A stretch of DNA of 22,502 bases from Cylindrobasidium torrendii FP15055 ss-10 (lineage: Eukaryota > Basidiomycota > Agaricomycetes > Agaricales > Physalacriaceae). How positions within the stretch are numbered: position 1 is the first letter of the stretch; every line of letters begins with the position of its first letter. Shown here one piece after another: positions 1-10,265 of the stretch. The stretch spans positions 1 through 22,502 of the forward strand of contig KN880767.1 in NCBI GenBank assembly GCA_000934385.1. Reading direction: 5' to 3'. Both the position numbers and the translations under genes were made by a program. The notes under the pieces are model-generated. The model ran no database searches. It saw nothing but the letters and a program-made list of their open reading frames with translations, and was not told the DNA's origin.

Positions 1-309
1 AAAGACGAAGGAACATGCATGTTAGCATGTCCTTATAAAGGCCCTCCCTGATCCGTGGGCAACAGGAACAAGCACGATTGCGCAGCCACTCGGTACACCT
101 CTCGTGGGCCAAAATTCGGAATCCTACATATTGATTCTGTAAGTCCGGAATCCCATGGGAACCCAGTGGGAATCCCTCACATCCATGGTATGTTGTTCCA
201 ACCGATCGAAATAGCGGTGAGGCAGTTCTGACCTTATTCCAACCAACCAAAATAGCGGTGATCGCTGGCAACCTCCGGAACCTCTCAAAATCATTTTCAG
301 GATTTAGTG
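1..309. other. 5' flank of DUF6535 copy 1, no gene recognised
   Basis: No coding region was recognised. Position 34 onward reads CTTATAAAGG, a TATA-like string, and 12-21 is the palindrome ACATGCATGT. The 40 bp block that lies about 130 bp before the ATG of copies 2 and 3 is not found here, so the ancestral 5' end of copy 1 seems replaced or rearranged. TTTTCAG at 294-300 could be a splice acceptor that joins an upstream first exon to the in-frame codons beginning at 301. Confidence 0.45.
193..261 (+). repeat. Imperfect 28 bp direct repeat, 41 bp apart
   Basis: Positions 193-220 and 234-261 match at about 24 of 28 bases and share the right half AAATAGCGGTGA. Only these two copies were seen. 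They lie immediately upstream of the first recognisable DUF6535 exon. No function is assigned. Confidence 0.6.
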
Positions 310-2730
310 ATGCTAGGCAATGAAGCGGACAGCGAAGAGGACGGTGAGCTGCGACTTGGCGATATCTCTCTGGATTTCGCTGATGGTTATTTTTTATAGT
401 GCATCAGAAGCCCGCTAGGGTGGCTTCGAACCCGGCTCCCGTTCCTTCAGAAGCTATCAAGGAGAAGACCTTTGGGCTGACAAAGGACAAGACGAGCGGC
501 AAGAAGAAGGAAGAAGAGTTGAACGACCCTCTTAGTTCGAGTGCGTATCCCGTGTCGCATTGTTCACATCTCGCTGATAGATTTTTGTAGCTTTCGACTA
601 TACCAAGAAGTATCCCAGGGATAAGCGCTACGAAGAGCTCCATAACGATGCTCGCGTATGGCGCACGTACAATGACGAGGCAGCGATATTCGACACGGAG
701 ATGGTCGGTGAGGCGGCTGACAGTCTCGATATACTTCTTGTATTCGTATGCTTCTGGTTTCACCTCAATGTCTTCGTTTATTGAGATATACACAGGCCGG
801 TTTATTCTCCGCGGTTCTCACGACGTTTGTTGCGCAGACGTCTCAGTCACTCTCAACAGACAACGCCGCCGTCACAGTTTCGCTGCTCGTCGAACTCGTC
901 GCTGTTCAGCGCGTCGGATTCGCGGGTGGTCCCATATCCGACATTGCGTCGGCCAATCTCTCACCGTCTATCGACCGGACGAGTATCTGGGTGAACGCGC
1001 TCTGGTTCACCAGTCTCGCGCTGAGTCTATCGTCCGCGCTCCTTGCTGTTCTATCCAAGCAATGGCTACGGCAATATGTCTCGTTCATCAAGGGATCTGC
1101 TCGGGAACGCGCCTTCATTCGGCAATTCCGGTACGACGGGATGGAGAAGTGGGCTGTACGCACCATCATTGGACTCCTTCCGACGCTGCTACATCTTGCG
1201 CTAGCGTTGTTCCTCATAGGACTCGTCGTTTTCCTGGCCCCACTACAGCGTGGCATTGCCATCTCGGTCGGCATTATCTCCGGCGCACTGTTTGCCGCCT
1301 ATGTCTCGTCCATTATCATTGCCATCGTCCAGCTTCAGTCACCGTACCGCACCACATTCTCCGACATCCTCTCCACGGCGCTTCGCTGGATGTTCAACAC
1401 TGTATACCCCTTCTTCCAGGCAGGATTGACTTTGCGCAAGGTCTCACTTCCTCGCACAGCTCGTGACGCCGAGAAGGCGTCGGCGGTGTGTCTGGACGAG
1501 CAGCCAGGTGCTACTCAAGCCTGCAACGCCCTTCTGTGGCTTTACAACACTACTGGGAGCATGTCCGCAAAGACTCTGATCATGAGTTCACTGGGTGCAT
1601 TTCCTGTCAAATTTTCTGACGGCGACACTCAGCAGACCATATTTGTCCAGCTAAGCAACGGATGTGGCCCAATGTTGAACAATGTCTACGACTGGAGACA
1701 CAACTTTCCTAAGAATACGGTTCATGATTTTGAGCTGATGCTCAGAACACTATGTCATTCAGAACATGCTGGTGGCATGCGTACTGATACAGGCAGCGTC
1801 AAAGATTATTTGAAGTCTGACACTGGGTTGACAGTAGCCTGTGCCGCTTTTAAGCAGTGGTCATTCCTAATCCAGCCAAATGCTCCAGAAGAAGGCCGTA
1901 GTGTCATGCATACAGCGCTACAGGCACTTTTCTCCGAAAGTGCCTCTACAATTTTGAGCAGTCTTCCACTCAATTACGGAGACTCGCCTAATGTGTCTTA
2001 TTTACTCATCATAATGTCCCTCGGTACTGCTCCCCTGGTTGTATGGAGCAGCCTTGTTCGGGGAAGTCCATGGCTTACTCGCCTGTCTCCGCATGACCTC
2101 GATGATTGGCCATCAGACAAGGTCGATCTTCGCGAATATCTGGACCTGATATATCATGCACGGTTCTATCGACCACCTCAGAGTCTGTCTGTTTTCCAGA
2201 ACCCTGTCAGTCTTCTTGCCTTCTTGCACCCCATCTTCGAGAACCTTGGATGGTACCACATCTCTCCATTTGCCCTCGAGAGATTCCGAGATTGTGTACC
2301 CCCTCCCCTCGACAACGAGGACGATGGCGATCTCATGGTAGACTCCCCTCCGCCTGACAAAGACGCGGTCTGGGAGCCAGCCGTCTACCCACCGGAATGG
2401 CCACCGCTTCCCACTCCTACCTGGACAGACACATTGACGGCTGCGGAATTTGAATGGAAGGAGAGGGAGCCGGGGGGGACCCAGGCGGGGTGGAAGGCGT
2501 GGGGGGCGGGGGAAGAGGCGGAGAGGAAAGAGCAGCAGGCGGAGGAAGAGGCGAGGGAAGCGGAGGTAGAGGCGCGGAGGAAGGCGAAGATCGCTCAGGA
2601 AGAGGAGGAGGGGAAGGCAAATACGGAGCGGGAAGAGGCCGACGGAGGATTCTGGAATGGAGTCCGGAAGTTTGTCTGTGAAAAGATTCGCGGTGATCAG
2701 AAGGGCGGAGACGAGAGTACCAAGGTGTGA
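310..2730 (+). CDS. DUF6535-family membrane protein, copy 1
   Basis: This is a multi-pass membrane protein of the Agaricomycete DUF6535 family, whose function is unknown. Proposed exons are 310-343, 400-540, 591-745 and 796-2730, giving 754 aa from the ATG at 310. Introns of 56, 50 and 50 bp have GTGAGC, GTGCGT and GTATGC donors. The family core begins at FDYTKKYPRDKRYEELH (about residues 60-76) and continues through DSLDILLVFAGLFSAVLTTF. Hydrophobic segments lie near residues 106-128, 174-196, 231-257 and 263-288, with the hallmark SKQWLRQY after the second. The soluble C-terminal half ends in a Glu/Arg/Ala-rich stretch (about 660-725) likely to be a coiled coil. Exon 2 and exon 3 lengths equal those of copy 2. 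The start is uncertain: exon 1 is much shorter than in copies 2 and 3, and an upstream exon or a lost 5' end is possible. Confidence 0.82.
2455..2640 (+). repeat. Purine-rich, low-complexity coding tract
   Basis: The coding strand is almost entirely G and A here and encodes the Glu/Arg/Ala-rich C-terminal helix of DUF6535 copy 1. The equivalent tract in copy 2 lies around 9520-9670. It produces long, spurious Pro/Ser-rich frames on the reverse strand, which should not be annotated as genes. Confidence 0.7.
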
Positions 2731-3213
2731 GATTCACAAGTCGTGCAATGAGAAAGGCGCGCACGCGACTCGGCTACACATACATCTGCGTCAACGCTTT
2801 CTTATCTTTTATGTCTTTCGCCCCGCTACATATGCGCACCTGATATGTATTGATTATTTTCCCATCGCTTCATCGACTCGAGAAAAGTGCTCAGGGAGGA
2901 AGAAGCAAAGCATCGTCGAACCGGGTTGCCCTCATCAATGCTACTATTCTCTTACACCAAGAACAAACTTGGGGTACACGCATTCTGTTCCACTCAGTCC
3001 GCTAACATTTTCAGGACACATTGGAGAACACGTTTATCACATTAGAGCACAGTTCATAAGTACCATTATGCCCGCCACTTCACGCGTTCGACAGCCAGTC
3101 ATCGAAGCCCGAGTTTTAGTTCACGCCTTCTCCGTGATATACGCCCAGCAGTTTGTACAAAAATTATCCAACGTCAGCCTCTTCAAAAACAGCACACGGA
3201 AGCGGGCGACATA
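2731..3213. other. 3' flank of copy 1; empty-site counterpart of the transposon insertion
   Basis: No convincing gene is seen. From about 2785 the sequence is colinear with the DNA that flanks the insertion in unit 2. CATCTGCGTCAACG leads into CTTTCTTAT (2797-2805) and then TTTATGTCTTTCGCCCCGCTAC. In unit 2 the same order is broken after CTTTCCTAT at 9831 and resumes after the second CTTTCCTAT at 16709. The 2893-3100 portion matches 16954-17110 with moderate identity. Confidence 0.7.
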
Positions 3214-3560
3214 ATGGGTTCCCAGTCCACCCGCCGAGCTCGAAACAGACGCTCGAATGATTCAATGTTCTTCAACTATGTGCTGCACACCCCCATCGCA
3301 GCCTCTGACAATGAAGGTCTAGATGATGTCCTTACTGAGCGCGCGCGCGGAGGGGACGAATAGGACGCAATATGATACTACACGCGCACGTTAAGCTCCT
3401 TCACCGCGCATCTCATCGGAATGCCTCCAAATCCTCTCACTCCAGCGGGTCGGCGTGGTCGCACAGGACTTGCTGTCCCTGTTGCTCGACAGTGTGCTCT
3501 CACAGTCGCGCACTATCAAAGAAAGTTGAGTTGATATAAGGAGATGGGAAAGAGGAAGAC
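3214..3560 (+). pseudogene. Gene X, degraded copy in unit 1
   Basis: This is the counterpart of the 17313-17672 reading frame. Both start ATGGGYTC, share the peptide AASDNE about 30 residues in, and share an ERARG motif. Here the frame stops at TAG 3361-3363 after 49 codons. Later homology (CTCATCGGAATG, then GGTCGCACAGGACTTGCTGT) is out of frame because of small indels. No family is recognised. The most economical reading is a dead paralogue produced when the whole unit was duplicated. Confidence 0.55.
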
Positions 3561-3586
3561 GTACAAGGTCACTGATGATCCCACCT

Positions 3587-4285
3587 CTATCCTACACTCG
3601 AATCCAGCAGTCCCATCCTTTTCGCTATCTTTAGGGCGTCGAAAGCAAGCTTCGTCCGGGTAGGACGGACAGTGGGCCCTAGCACTCGAGGGTGCTGCAA
3701 TGGGTCAAGAAGCGAAGGGTACTCGAGTAGGAAAGCTTGTAGGCGGCGACGAGTCTGTTCCCAGACCCCAGGAATCCGTTCGTACATGCAGGGCGTGCGA
3801 TGCAAAGTTCAACCAGTGGGCATGGAAGACAGCACGAAACTTCACGGAAGGGTGAGTCCCAAGGATTTGGGAATTTGACAGTAAATAGGCGTACCATAGA
3901 CTGACATCTGGATAGATTCTTTCGCATACACGCGATGAATCCATCTCATGAAACCGTGAGGCGACGTATAGGAGGCTTGTCAGGCGTTGGGGACGACGTG
4001 TGTAGAGCTAATGTCAAATCAGCACCGTCGAAGATCTCGAAGAGGGCGAGAAAGACGTACCAGGCGGCGCAGCCCAACAGGTCGCGGTCGATGTCTCCTT
4101 CAAGGGTATCCGACAACACCTGAATCCGATGAATATCGAGGACGCTCGGAGGGGATGGCGAACGGTCTTGTTTGATTCGTCGCCAGATTTCGGCCTCTGC
4201 GAGTACAAGCGCAATGGCGGAGTTTAGGACTGTAGAAGACCTTGTATATCAGAACTGCGGGAAGAAATGATCCGTGTATGCGCAT
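3587..4285 (-). pseudogene. Gene Z, degraded reverse-strand copy in unit 1
   Basis: This is reverse-strand sequence homologous to 17709-18405. Shared peptide pieces in order are a short start (MRIHGSFLPAVLIYK here, MRKHESFLPQFLTYK there), a DSSRVC segment, a SWGLGTDS segment, and a C-terminal piece DALKIAKRM before the stop near 3587. Conserved splice-like junctions separate them: GTACGT to CATTAG, and GTACGCC to an AG. The pieces lie in different frames, so one or more frameshifts are needed. The protein family is not recognised. Forward-strand frames over this interval look like shadows. Confidence 0.35.
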
Positions 4286-4581
4286 CTCAAAGTTTCCTAT
4301 CCACAGAAACGTTCTATCGGAAGAGCATGCGCCGTTCCAAAGGCGAAGGCTACGATGGTCCCTTCCGGTTCTCGTTGTCGTTCATCATGAGTTTATTCGC
4401 GTTTTTCAAGTCCAGCATAAGGAGGAAGGAAGATGATTTGAGCACCGAGGTCGACAGAGTCATTTGACGCTTTGGTTTTGGGTCGGTAGGCCTGTAGGTC
4501 CCGGTCAGACCGTGGTGGTTGTGAGAGGCGAAGTCCTGTGTGCCTGCCGCCGGTCTCGATCGCGCTTGCTTTCCCACCATC

Positions 4582-5690
4582 ATGATCCCTGCTCGCACTT
4601 TTTCGCTATGTCGCCGGTCTTCGACGCCGCTCTCCGCCGTGCGGATAGTCAGCAGCCAAACACATGGATGACTCGAGTTGATGACCGTCCAGCCGGCATC
4701 CAACTTTTGTTCCTCTGGTCCGACGCAGCGACCACGCTTAAGCGCTTAAGCCCGCACCAAATGGACCACTCGATGCTCTTTTCGTTCCAGTATTCGGTGC
4801 TAGACCACGTACGGGAAGATGTGGGCAAGCGTACGGGATGAGCGTCTGGATTATATCCAACGAGGTGCGTTTGCTGTTCTCTACCTCCCCACAAATATTC
4901 CTTTCCCGCTTTCCCTGGCCTGCCATTCTCGATATTGTTGCATTCGTGCCCATAGTCACATAATCCCACAGTTCATCTTTCGTAGTCAAACTAACCAACG
5001 CAGCACTGCAGATCACGTCGCGTTCACTGACGCCTGCCTGTCAACACCTCCCATTCGTCGCGGAATCGCTTGCTCCCACTTCGTTCGAACCGCACTTCTT
5101 CACGGACTCGTCCAAATCCGTGCCCGCTCGTAGCGCCCTTTCCCTCTGTGCAACAAAACATAGCTTCGGGCAGCCAGCAAATCCCTTCCAACAGCGACTC
5201 TTGCTTCATAGCAGGATGTCTGCGGACGGCTTGAATGGCCAACAATGACTCGGACATCCCATGAAGTCCTGCAGTAGCTTGTACGCGACTGGAGTTCGAA
5301 CAACTTCGACAAGAACCGTCCTGGCCCGTTCTCGATGACCTTGAACTGCATGCAGGAGACGAGAAGAGGTCGTTGGTCCCAGGATCATCACTGGAGCTTC
5401 TGGCACTGTAGATTGGGTTCAGTCGGACGATGATGGATATCTCGGCATCCATCTCGCTCACGCCGCACGGCGCGTCCTCTCCTACAACCTTGTTCATCTT
5501 CCCGGGATGCGTCAAGAGTTTCTTACACGAAAGATCCAAGGTCAACAAGTTCGTGTCCACGCCCCGCCGGACCCCTCCCTGGTTGAGGACGACTTCCTCG
5601 AGATGACATGGAAGTGGCACTTCGTCGTGAGTCGGAGTGACCGCTTTTTTGATTGACACTGGCAATCCTCACGCCCTCGAACACACTCCT
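4582..5690 (+). pseudogene. Gene Y, degraded copy in unit 1
   Basis: The ATG at 4582 follows a conserved leader (CGCGCTTGCTTTC..CCATCATGA) that is also found at 18650-18674 before the paralogous start. A conserved donor-like GTGCG follows at about 4865, matching 18938. The best coding stretch lies at about 5405-5622, in the frame encoding WVQSDDDGYLGIHLAHAARR and then LPGMRQEFLTRKIQGQQVRV, and it ends at a GTGAGT donor. The matching tail in unit 2 contains SEFLGMTGKWDIVV where this copy has DDFLEMTWKWHFVV. An internal stop (TAG near 5408) and frame changes separate it from an upstream piece containing PVLDDLELHAGDEKR. No family is recognised. Confidence 0.4.
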
Positions 5691-6195
5691 CGCTGCCTCG
5701 CTCCTAGCAAATTTTGGATCGAGCATCTTATCTTGCACATGGCGAGGATTCAGTCGAGTTTGCAAGACATCATGGGGGTGAAGAGGGAGACAAGATTTGC
5801 CTATGTAACAGCCTCTGCCAACAGCGACTGGATATCTGTAGACGGCTTAAGTGGATATCACCGGCCTCGGACGCATACATGAGGTCCCACGACATCGACT
5901 GTACGCGACCAGAGCTCGGATGGCGTCGACGAACGACAACCATTGTTCGACCTGTTCTCGTTGTGGTCGAGCTGCATGCAGGAGAGGAGAAGCGCGCGCT
6001 GGCTTCGGAGCCGGCTGGCATGGACAACTTGGACGGCGGTGGATAACTCGACATCCATGACGCTGGCGACACGTCCCCTTCTGCAACCTCTTTCATCTCC
6101 CCCGGACGCGCTAAGGGTTTATCACATCAAAAGTCCAAGACCATCAAGTTTGTGTGCTGCCGACGCCCCCGCCGGACCCGTCACTGGTTGAAAAC
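5173..6195 (+). repeat. Internal tandem duplication of gene Y sequence
   Basis: About 5173-5600 and 5787-6195 are diverged direct copies. Shared blocks include CCAACAGCGACT, a GAGCTGCATGCAGGAGA-like block (5345 and 5968 regions) and CCGCCGGACCC followed by CTGGTTGA. Both encode an ELHAGxEKR peptide. The second copy has TAA (near 6110) where the first reads through after HLP, so the second copy is decayed. Boundaries are approximate because they were read by eye. Confidence 0.55.
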
Positions 6196-6230
6196 GATTC
6201 CCTCGACGGTCGGGAGGTATACCTCGCGCA

Positions 6231-6715
6231 TTAATGGAGCAAGCATTCCCAGAAAAAGAGGAGGAACTCGCTGTCTACTGGTGGGTCCCGACCCTTTTCG
6301 CTTGGAGCAGTGAGTACTGATGCATGTTATCGAATAGGCAGATGTATACTGTAAGTTCACTGTACTTTCAAATTGAAGCAAGCACAAACCAGGGAGGGTC
6401 ACGAAGAGGCTGGTCGAGTTTATCGCGGTTCATTGGTGCGTCGTGTATAGAACCGGAAGGGCGTCACTGATTGTTCATTTAGATGCTCTGTTGGCTCACA
6501 AGAGAGAGCGAAACACGCATCCCTATCTCTCCTCTCCTCAATGCGGGTCTAGCTTTCTGTGTACTCGCGTTCCATGCACCGAACTGCAACACTATGCACA
6601 TCCTACTTCCAGACACGAACAAGAGACCTGAGGGGCCTAACGCTTTATTGGGACCGCAAGAGGTAACCACAAACCAAGTCTACGTGTGGAGCATGACAAT
6701 TTACATCGCCTAACG
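6231..6715 (+). pseudogene. Gene W, intron-rich fragment in unit 1
   Basis: These are short coding-like pieces separated by splice-like junctions, matching 21120-21700 in unit 2. The pieces are EKEEELAVYWWVPTLFAWS (about 6250-6308, ending at GTGAGT), then a stretch to 6434, then a shared GTGCGTCGTGYATAGAACYGGAAG intron start, and a final frame to about 6715. No family is recognised. The joined reading frame could not be settled by eye, so this may be a decayed gene. Confidence 0.3.
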
Positions 6716-7023
6716 GGATATGTATACGCTAGCTTGAGCTCCTTTTACGTTACTTACAAGAAACTTCTATGCGATGCATACAATCACCGCCGTGGTTCAG
6801 AAAGGTCGAAAACGCGCTAAAGACTGAGCTTTATGAAGCGCGCTGACTTCGCGGATACCCTAGCCGTCGAGAATGACATGCCCTTCGTCTCATTAGAAAG
6901 CATTGAGCATTGAAGTTAGTGCACCATGCTCTTCAGCCGGAAATTGCCATGCAATGGATGGATGCGTGGCACCAGGTGTTGATGAGGCTGGACGTACCGA
7001 TTGGGCAGCTTTTCAATGCAATG

Positions 7024-7115
7024 TTCGGCGTGTTCAATGGCCGGGCGCTTAACCGCCTTCTCAATTGAACTCGGTCGAACCGGTAAAGTAACATACGGAA
7101 TGACCACTCATCGCT
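7024..7115 (+). promoter_or_regulatory. Conserved upstream block of DUF6535 copy 2
   Basis: The 40 bp at 7024-7063 match 21956-21995 at 35 of 40 bases. They end 129 bp before this ATG, and the counterpart ends 127 bp before the copy 3 ATG. A second shared string, GGAATGNNCACTCATCGCT, lies at 7097-7115 and 22025-22043. The constant distance to the start and the higher identity than the surrounding DNA suggest a promoter element. The bound factor is unknown. Confidence 0.55.
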
Positions 7116-7192
7116 GGCTTTACCATGTGTGCAGCGCGCGCATTCACTAGCACTCTTACCACTACCGACACGTCTCAAGTGGTTAGGACGAC

Positions 7193-9762
7193 ATGTCGTT
7201 GGGAGACGATGTACATTCTGCGACTGGAACCAGCGTCACCGACAACGCGCGCGATATCAACGCTGAACAAGACGAGGACTACATGGGCAGAATGACGTTA
7301 GTCCCCCAGAGAATCAAAGGCCCTGGGTTAAAGCGCTTGGTGAAACGTGCATCTCGTGCGAATTCTATGGAAGAGGTGGACGACGAAGAAAGCGATGAAG
7401 AGGCTGGAGGGAGCGGTGAGTAGCGGATTCGCGATTTTTGGCCAACGCTCATCTCTAGCAGGCCCAAATCTGACGAACGCGGCTTCGAATGCGATCCCTG
7501 TCCCATCTCAGGCAATCAAGGAGACAAGGTTTGGACTGAAAAAAGATAAGACGAATGGGAAGAAGAAGGAGGATGAGTTGAACAACACGCAGATCCCTGG
7601 TGGTGCGCAGTGTCCTATCACATCTCATTGGCTATCCTTCGCTGATGTGCCCATGTAGTTTTCGACTATACCAAGAAGTACCCTCGGGATAAGCGATACG
7701 AGGAGCTTCACAATGAAGCCCGTGTCTGGCTTGCATACAACGACGAGGCGGTGATCTTTGACAATGACATGGTTGGCGAAGCGGCAGACAGTCTCGACAT
7801 CCTCCTTGTATTTGTAGGCCTCAATACTAGACGAAAAGCTGAGACTGATTGGAATTGACGCAGGCTGGTTTATTTGCCGCAGTTCTCACGACATTCGTTG
7901 CGCAGACGTCGCAGTCGCTGTCGCCTGATAACACCGCCATCACCGTATCGCTCCTCGTCGAGCTCATCGCGGTCCATCGCGCTGGGATTACAGGTTCTTC
8001 TCTCTCTGACATCCCAGCCGCTGATGTTGCACCGAATATTGCACGGACAGACATCTGGGTCAATGCGCTCTGGTTTACCAGTCTTGCATTGAGCCTGGCG
8101 TCGGCGTTGCTCGCAGTGCTGTCGAAGCAGTGGCTGCGACAGTACATTTCGTTTATCTCGGGAACTCCCCGCGAACGTGCTCTCATCCGTCAGTTTCGCT
8201 ACGACGGGATGGAGAAGTGGGCCGTACGCACCATTGTGGGGCTCCTTCCGACACTACTGCACTGCGCGCTCGCCCTGTTTCTCATTGGACTTGTTGTCTT
8301 CCTCTCACCTCTCCAACATGGTATTGCCATTTCTGTCGGAGTCATCTCGGGGGCGCTCTTCGCCGCCTACATCTTGTTCATCTTCATAGCGATCGTTTAT
8401 GTCTAGTCACCTTATCGCACGACATTCTCCGATATCCTCTCTACTTTTTTTCGCTGGCTCTTCAACAACACCTACCACTTCTTCCAGGCAAGGTTGTCTT
8501 TGCGGAAGATTGCGCTGGCGCCAACCGCTCGGGCTGCTGAGCAGGCATCGGCGGTGTCTCTCGAGGAGCATCCCGCCGCCATTCAAGCATGTAATGCTCT
8601 TCTGTGGCTTCACAACACTACAGGAAGTATGTCCGCAAAGACACTGATCATGAATTCGCTTGGTGCATTTCCTGTTGAATTTTTTCATGGCTCCGCACAG
8701 CAAGCCATCTTCGCCCAACTTAGCAATGGATGCGGTCCTGAGGAGGACGCTGCCTCGACGTGGATGCGGAACTTTCCGCGTAATTCTGTTCACGATTTTG
8801 AGCACATGCTCAGAATTTTGTGTCATTCCGAGCATGCTCTTCATGTATATGTCCAAACAGGCGGCGCCGAAGATTATTTCGAGCTTGACGCCGGTTTAGC
8901 GTTAGCCTGTGCTGCTCTAGAAGTGGAACCGCCTTTGCAAATTCAGCTAAATGCAACAGAGTGCTGTAGTGCCAATCTTACAGGGCTACGAGAACTTTTT
9001 CATGAAGAGGTCTCTTACATTCTAAGCTGTCGTCGTTCATTCAAGAATGCAGGCTCAGTCAAGAAGCCCTATGTCTCTATCATAAAACTACTTGGCACTG
9101 CTTCCCCCGTTGTATGGAGAATGCTCCTTCAGCAAAGTCATTGGCTCGGTTGCCTGTCTCCGCGCAGCCTCGATGAATGGCCCATGGAGGTCGATCTTCG
9201 GGCATATCTGGAGCTGATAAACGAGGCACATTCTTTGGACTACCGGGCTGAACCGTCTATTTTCCAGAATTCTGTCGACTTTCTTACCTTCTTGTTTCCC
9301 ATCTTCAAAGAACTCGGATGGTACAACAGGGACCCTCGAGACTGGTGGCCTCACAAGTCCCTGATCCCCCTTCTTTATCACCTCTCCAACAAAGATGGCG
9401 AACTCACGGGTGACTCTCCGCCGCCCAACGAAGACGCAGTCTGGGAACCAGCCGTCTACCCGTCGGAATGGCCACCGCTTCCCGCTCCTACCTGGGCGGA
9501 AGAATGGGAGGCTGCGGAAGTTGAGTGGAAGTCCCGGGAGGCGGAGAGAGAGGCGCGGGGAAAGACCCGGGAGGCGGAGGATGATTTGCGGGTGGTGTGG
9601 AGAGGGTCGGAGATCTCTCAAGAAGAGGAAGAGGCAAGAAAGGCAATGAGGGGGCGGGGAGGGGGCGAAGGAGGATTTGCGAGTGGAGTCCGGAAGTTTG
9701 TCCGCGAGAAGTTTCGCGGTGGCGGTGAAAGGGTCGGAGGCGATGATTCTGCGATGGTATAA
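7193..9762 (+). pseudogene. DUF6535-family membrane protein, copy 2, interrupted by one in-frame TAG
   Basis: Exons are 7193-7415, 7462-7602, 7659-7813 and 7864-9762, with introns of 46, 56 and 50 bp in the same phases as copy 1. The frame would give 805 codons but carries TAG at 8404-8406 (codon 354). The aligned codon in copy 1 is CAG, in the context IVQLQSPYRTTFSDIL; here the context is IVYV, stop, SPYRTTFSDIL. Every other codon to 9762 is open. A terminated product of 353 aa would keep all four hydrophobic segments and lose the soluble C-terminal half. The N-terminal exon is acidic (EEVDDEESDEEAGG). The lesion is a single C-to-T change, so decay is recent, or the stop is a read error, or the short form is functional. 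Confidence 0.85.
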
Positions 9763-9822
9763 AGACCTCACAGATCGAACAAAGAGAGAGGCGCGCGCGT
9801 GACTCATACATCTGGGTCGATG
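9763..9822. other. 3' flank of DUF6535 copy 2 up to the insertion
   Basis: This short stretch matches the 3' flank of copy 1 (GGCGCGC, GACTC, then ACATCTGNGTC) and stops being colinear at the target-site duplication. Confidence 0.7.
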
Positions 9823-9831
9823 CTTTCCTAT
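9823..9831. repeat. Left target-site duplication, CTTTCCTAT
   Basis: This 9-mer is repeated exactly at 16701-16709, directly outside the inverted termini. The uninterrupted paralogous locus has a single, one-mismatch copy at 2797-2805. Confidence 0.88.
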
Positions 9832-9850
9832 TAGACTCGCTACCATTCGT
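9832..9850 (+). repeat. Left terminal inverted repeat
   Basis: TAGACTCGCTACCATTCGT pairs with the reverse complement of 16682-16700. Mismatches fall at positions 4, 9, 10, 16 and 19. The first base follows directly on the target-site duplication. Confidence 0.82.
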
Positions 9851-10265
9851 CCGCTGAGAGCTCACGATACGATGGCAAAGGGCACGCCACCGAAAATTCC
9901 TTTTACGATATGGATTTGATGATCTATCACAGAATTTCTTTTTTGGTTCGGATGGTGTGATGCGGGGTGAGCTCGAGCGAACGACTGGGGAGCTTGAGCC
10001 CGGTTTTAGGGGATCGGAAATCCCGAAGCTTCCGACGGAACGACTTAGCCAAATTTACGCTCTGGTGCACAATGCTTGTATACGCCACGCTGTATATCCC
10101 TCACGACAACGCGTACGCAATGGTATTCTGAGTTCCTTTTGCTGAATATACTCCTTACTCCATGGGAAAGTGTAGACGTGAGATAAATTGAGTTAATATA
10201 TACCAATTTGCGATGTAAGTCAAGTCCAAGATGCAGCAAGAAGTAGATGTAGACTTGGGAATGGG
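9851..10265. other. Left non-coding end of the transposon
   Basis: No supported gene lies here. The stretch holds the left subterminal repeat (9977-10050) and then AT-richer DNA that must contain the helicase 3' UTR and polyadenylation region. No single polyadenylation signal could be fixed. Confidence 0.6.
9977..10050 (+). repeat. Left subterminal inverted repeat
   Basis: This stretch aligns with the reverse complement of 16575-16649. Colinear matching blocks are GCGAA..CG.CTGGG, CTTGAGCC, a G-rich spacer, and GACTTAGCC. The arms are almost the same length (74 and 75 bp). It lies 145 bp from the left end, against 51 bp for its partner. It is a candidate transposase or helicase binding region. 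Confidence 0.7.

Noticed and set aside
648..1466. 272-codon forward frame overlapping DUF6535 copy 1
   Set aside because: Arg/His/Cys-rich out-of-frame reading of the true exon 4 and of its upstream intron.
2417..2764. Reverse-strand Pro/Ser-rich frame opposite the end of DUF6535 copy 1
   Set aside because: It is the antisense of a purine-rich coiled-coil coding tract; the forward gene is supported by homology and splice phases.
5024..5665. 213-codon reverse-strand frame in unit 1
   Set aside because: Composition is that of an antisense shadow; the forward strand carries the peptides shared with unit 2.
8392..8406. Removal of the copy 2 amber codon by splicing (GT...TAG)
   Set aside because: The nearest GT upstream would give an intron of only about 12 bp, far below the 44-63 bp used elsewhere in the window.
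8404..8406. Repeat-induced point mutation as the cause of the amber codon
   Set aside because: The change is a CpA-to-TpA transition, but the rest of copy 2 shows no excess of such changes or of stop codons.
9088..9846. 252-codon reverse-strand frame opposite DUF6535 copy 2
   Set aside because: Shadow of the forward gene; it runs past the gene end into the transposon terminus and has no domain character.
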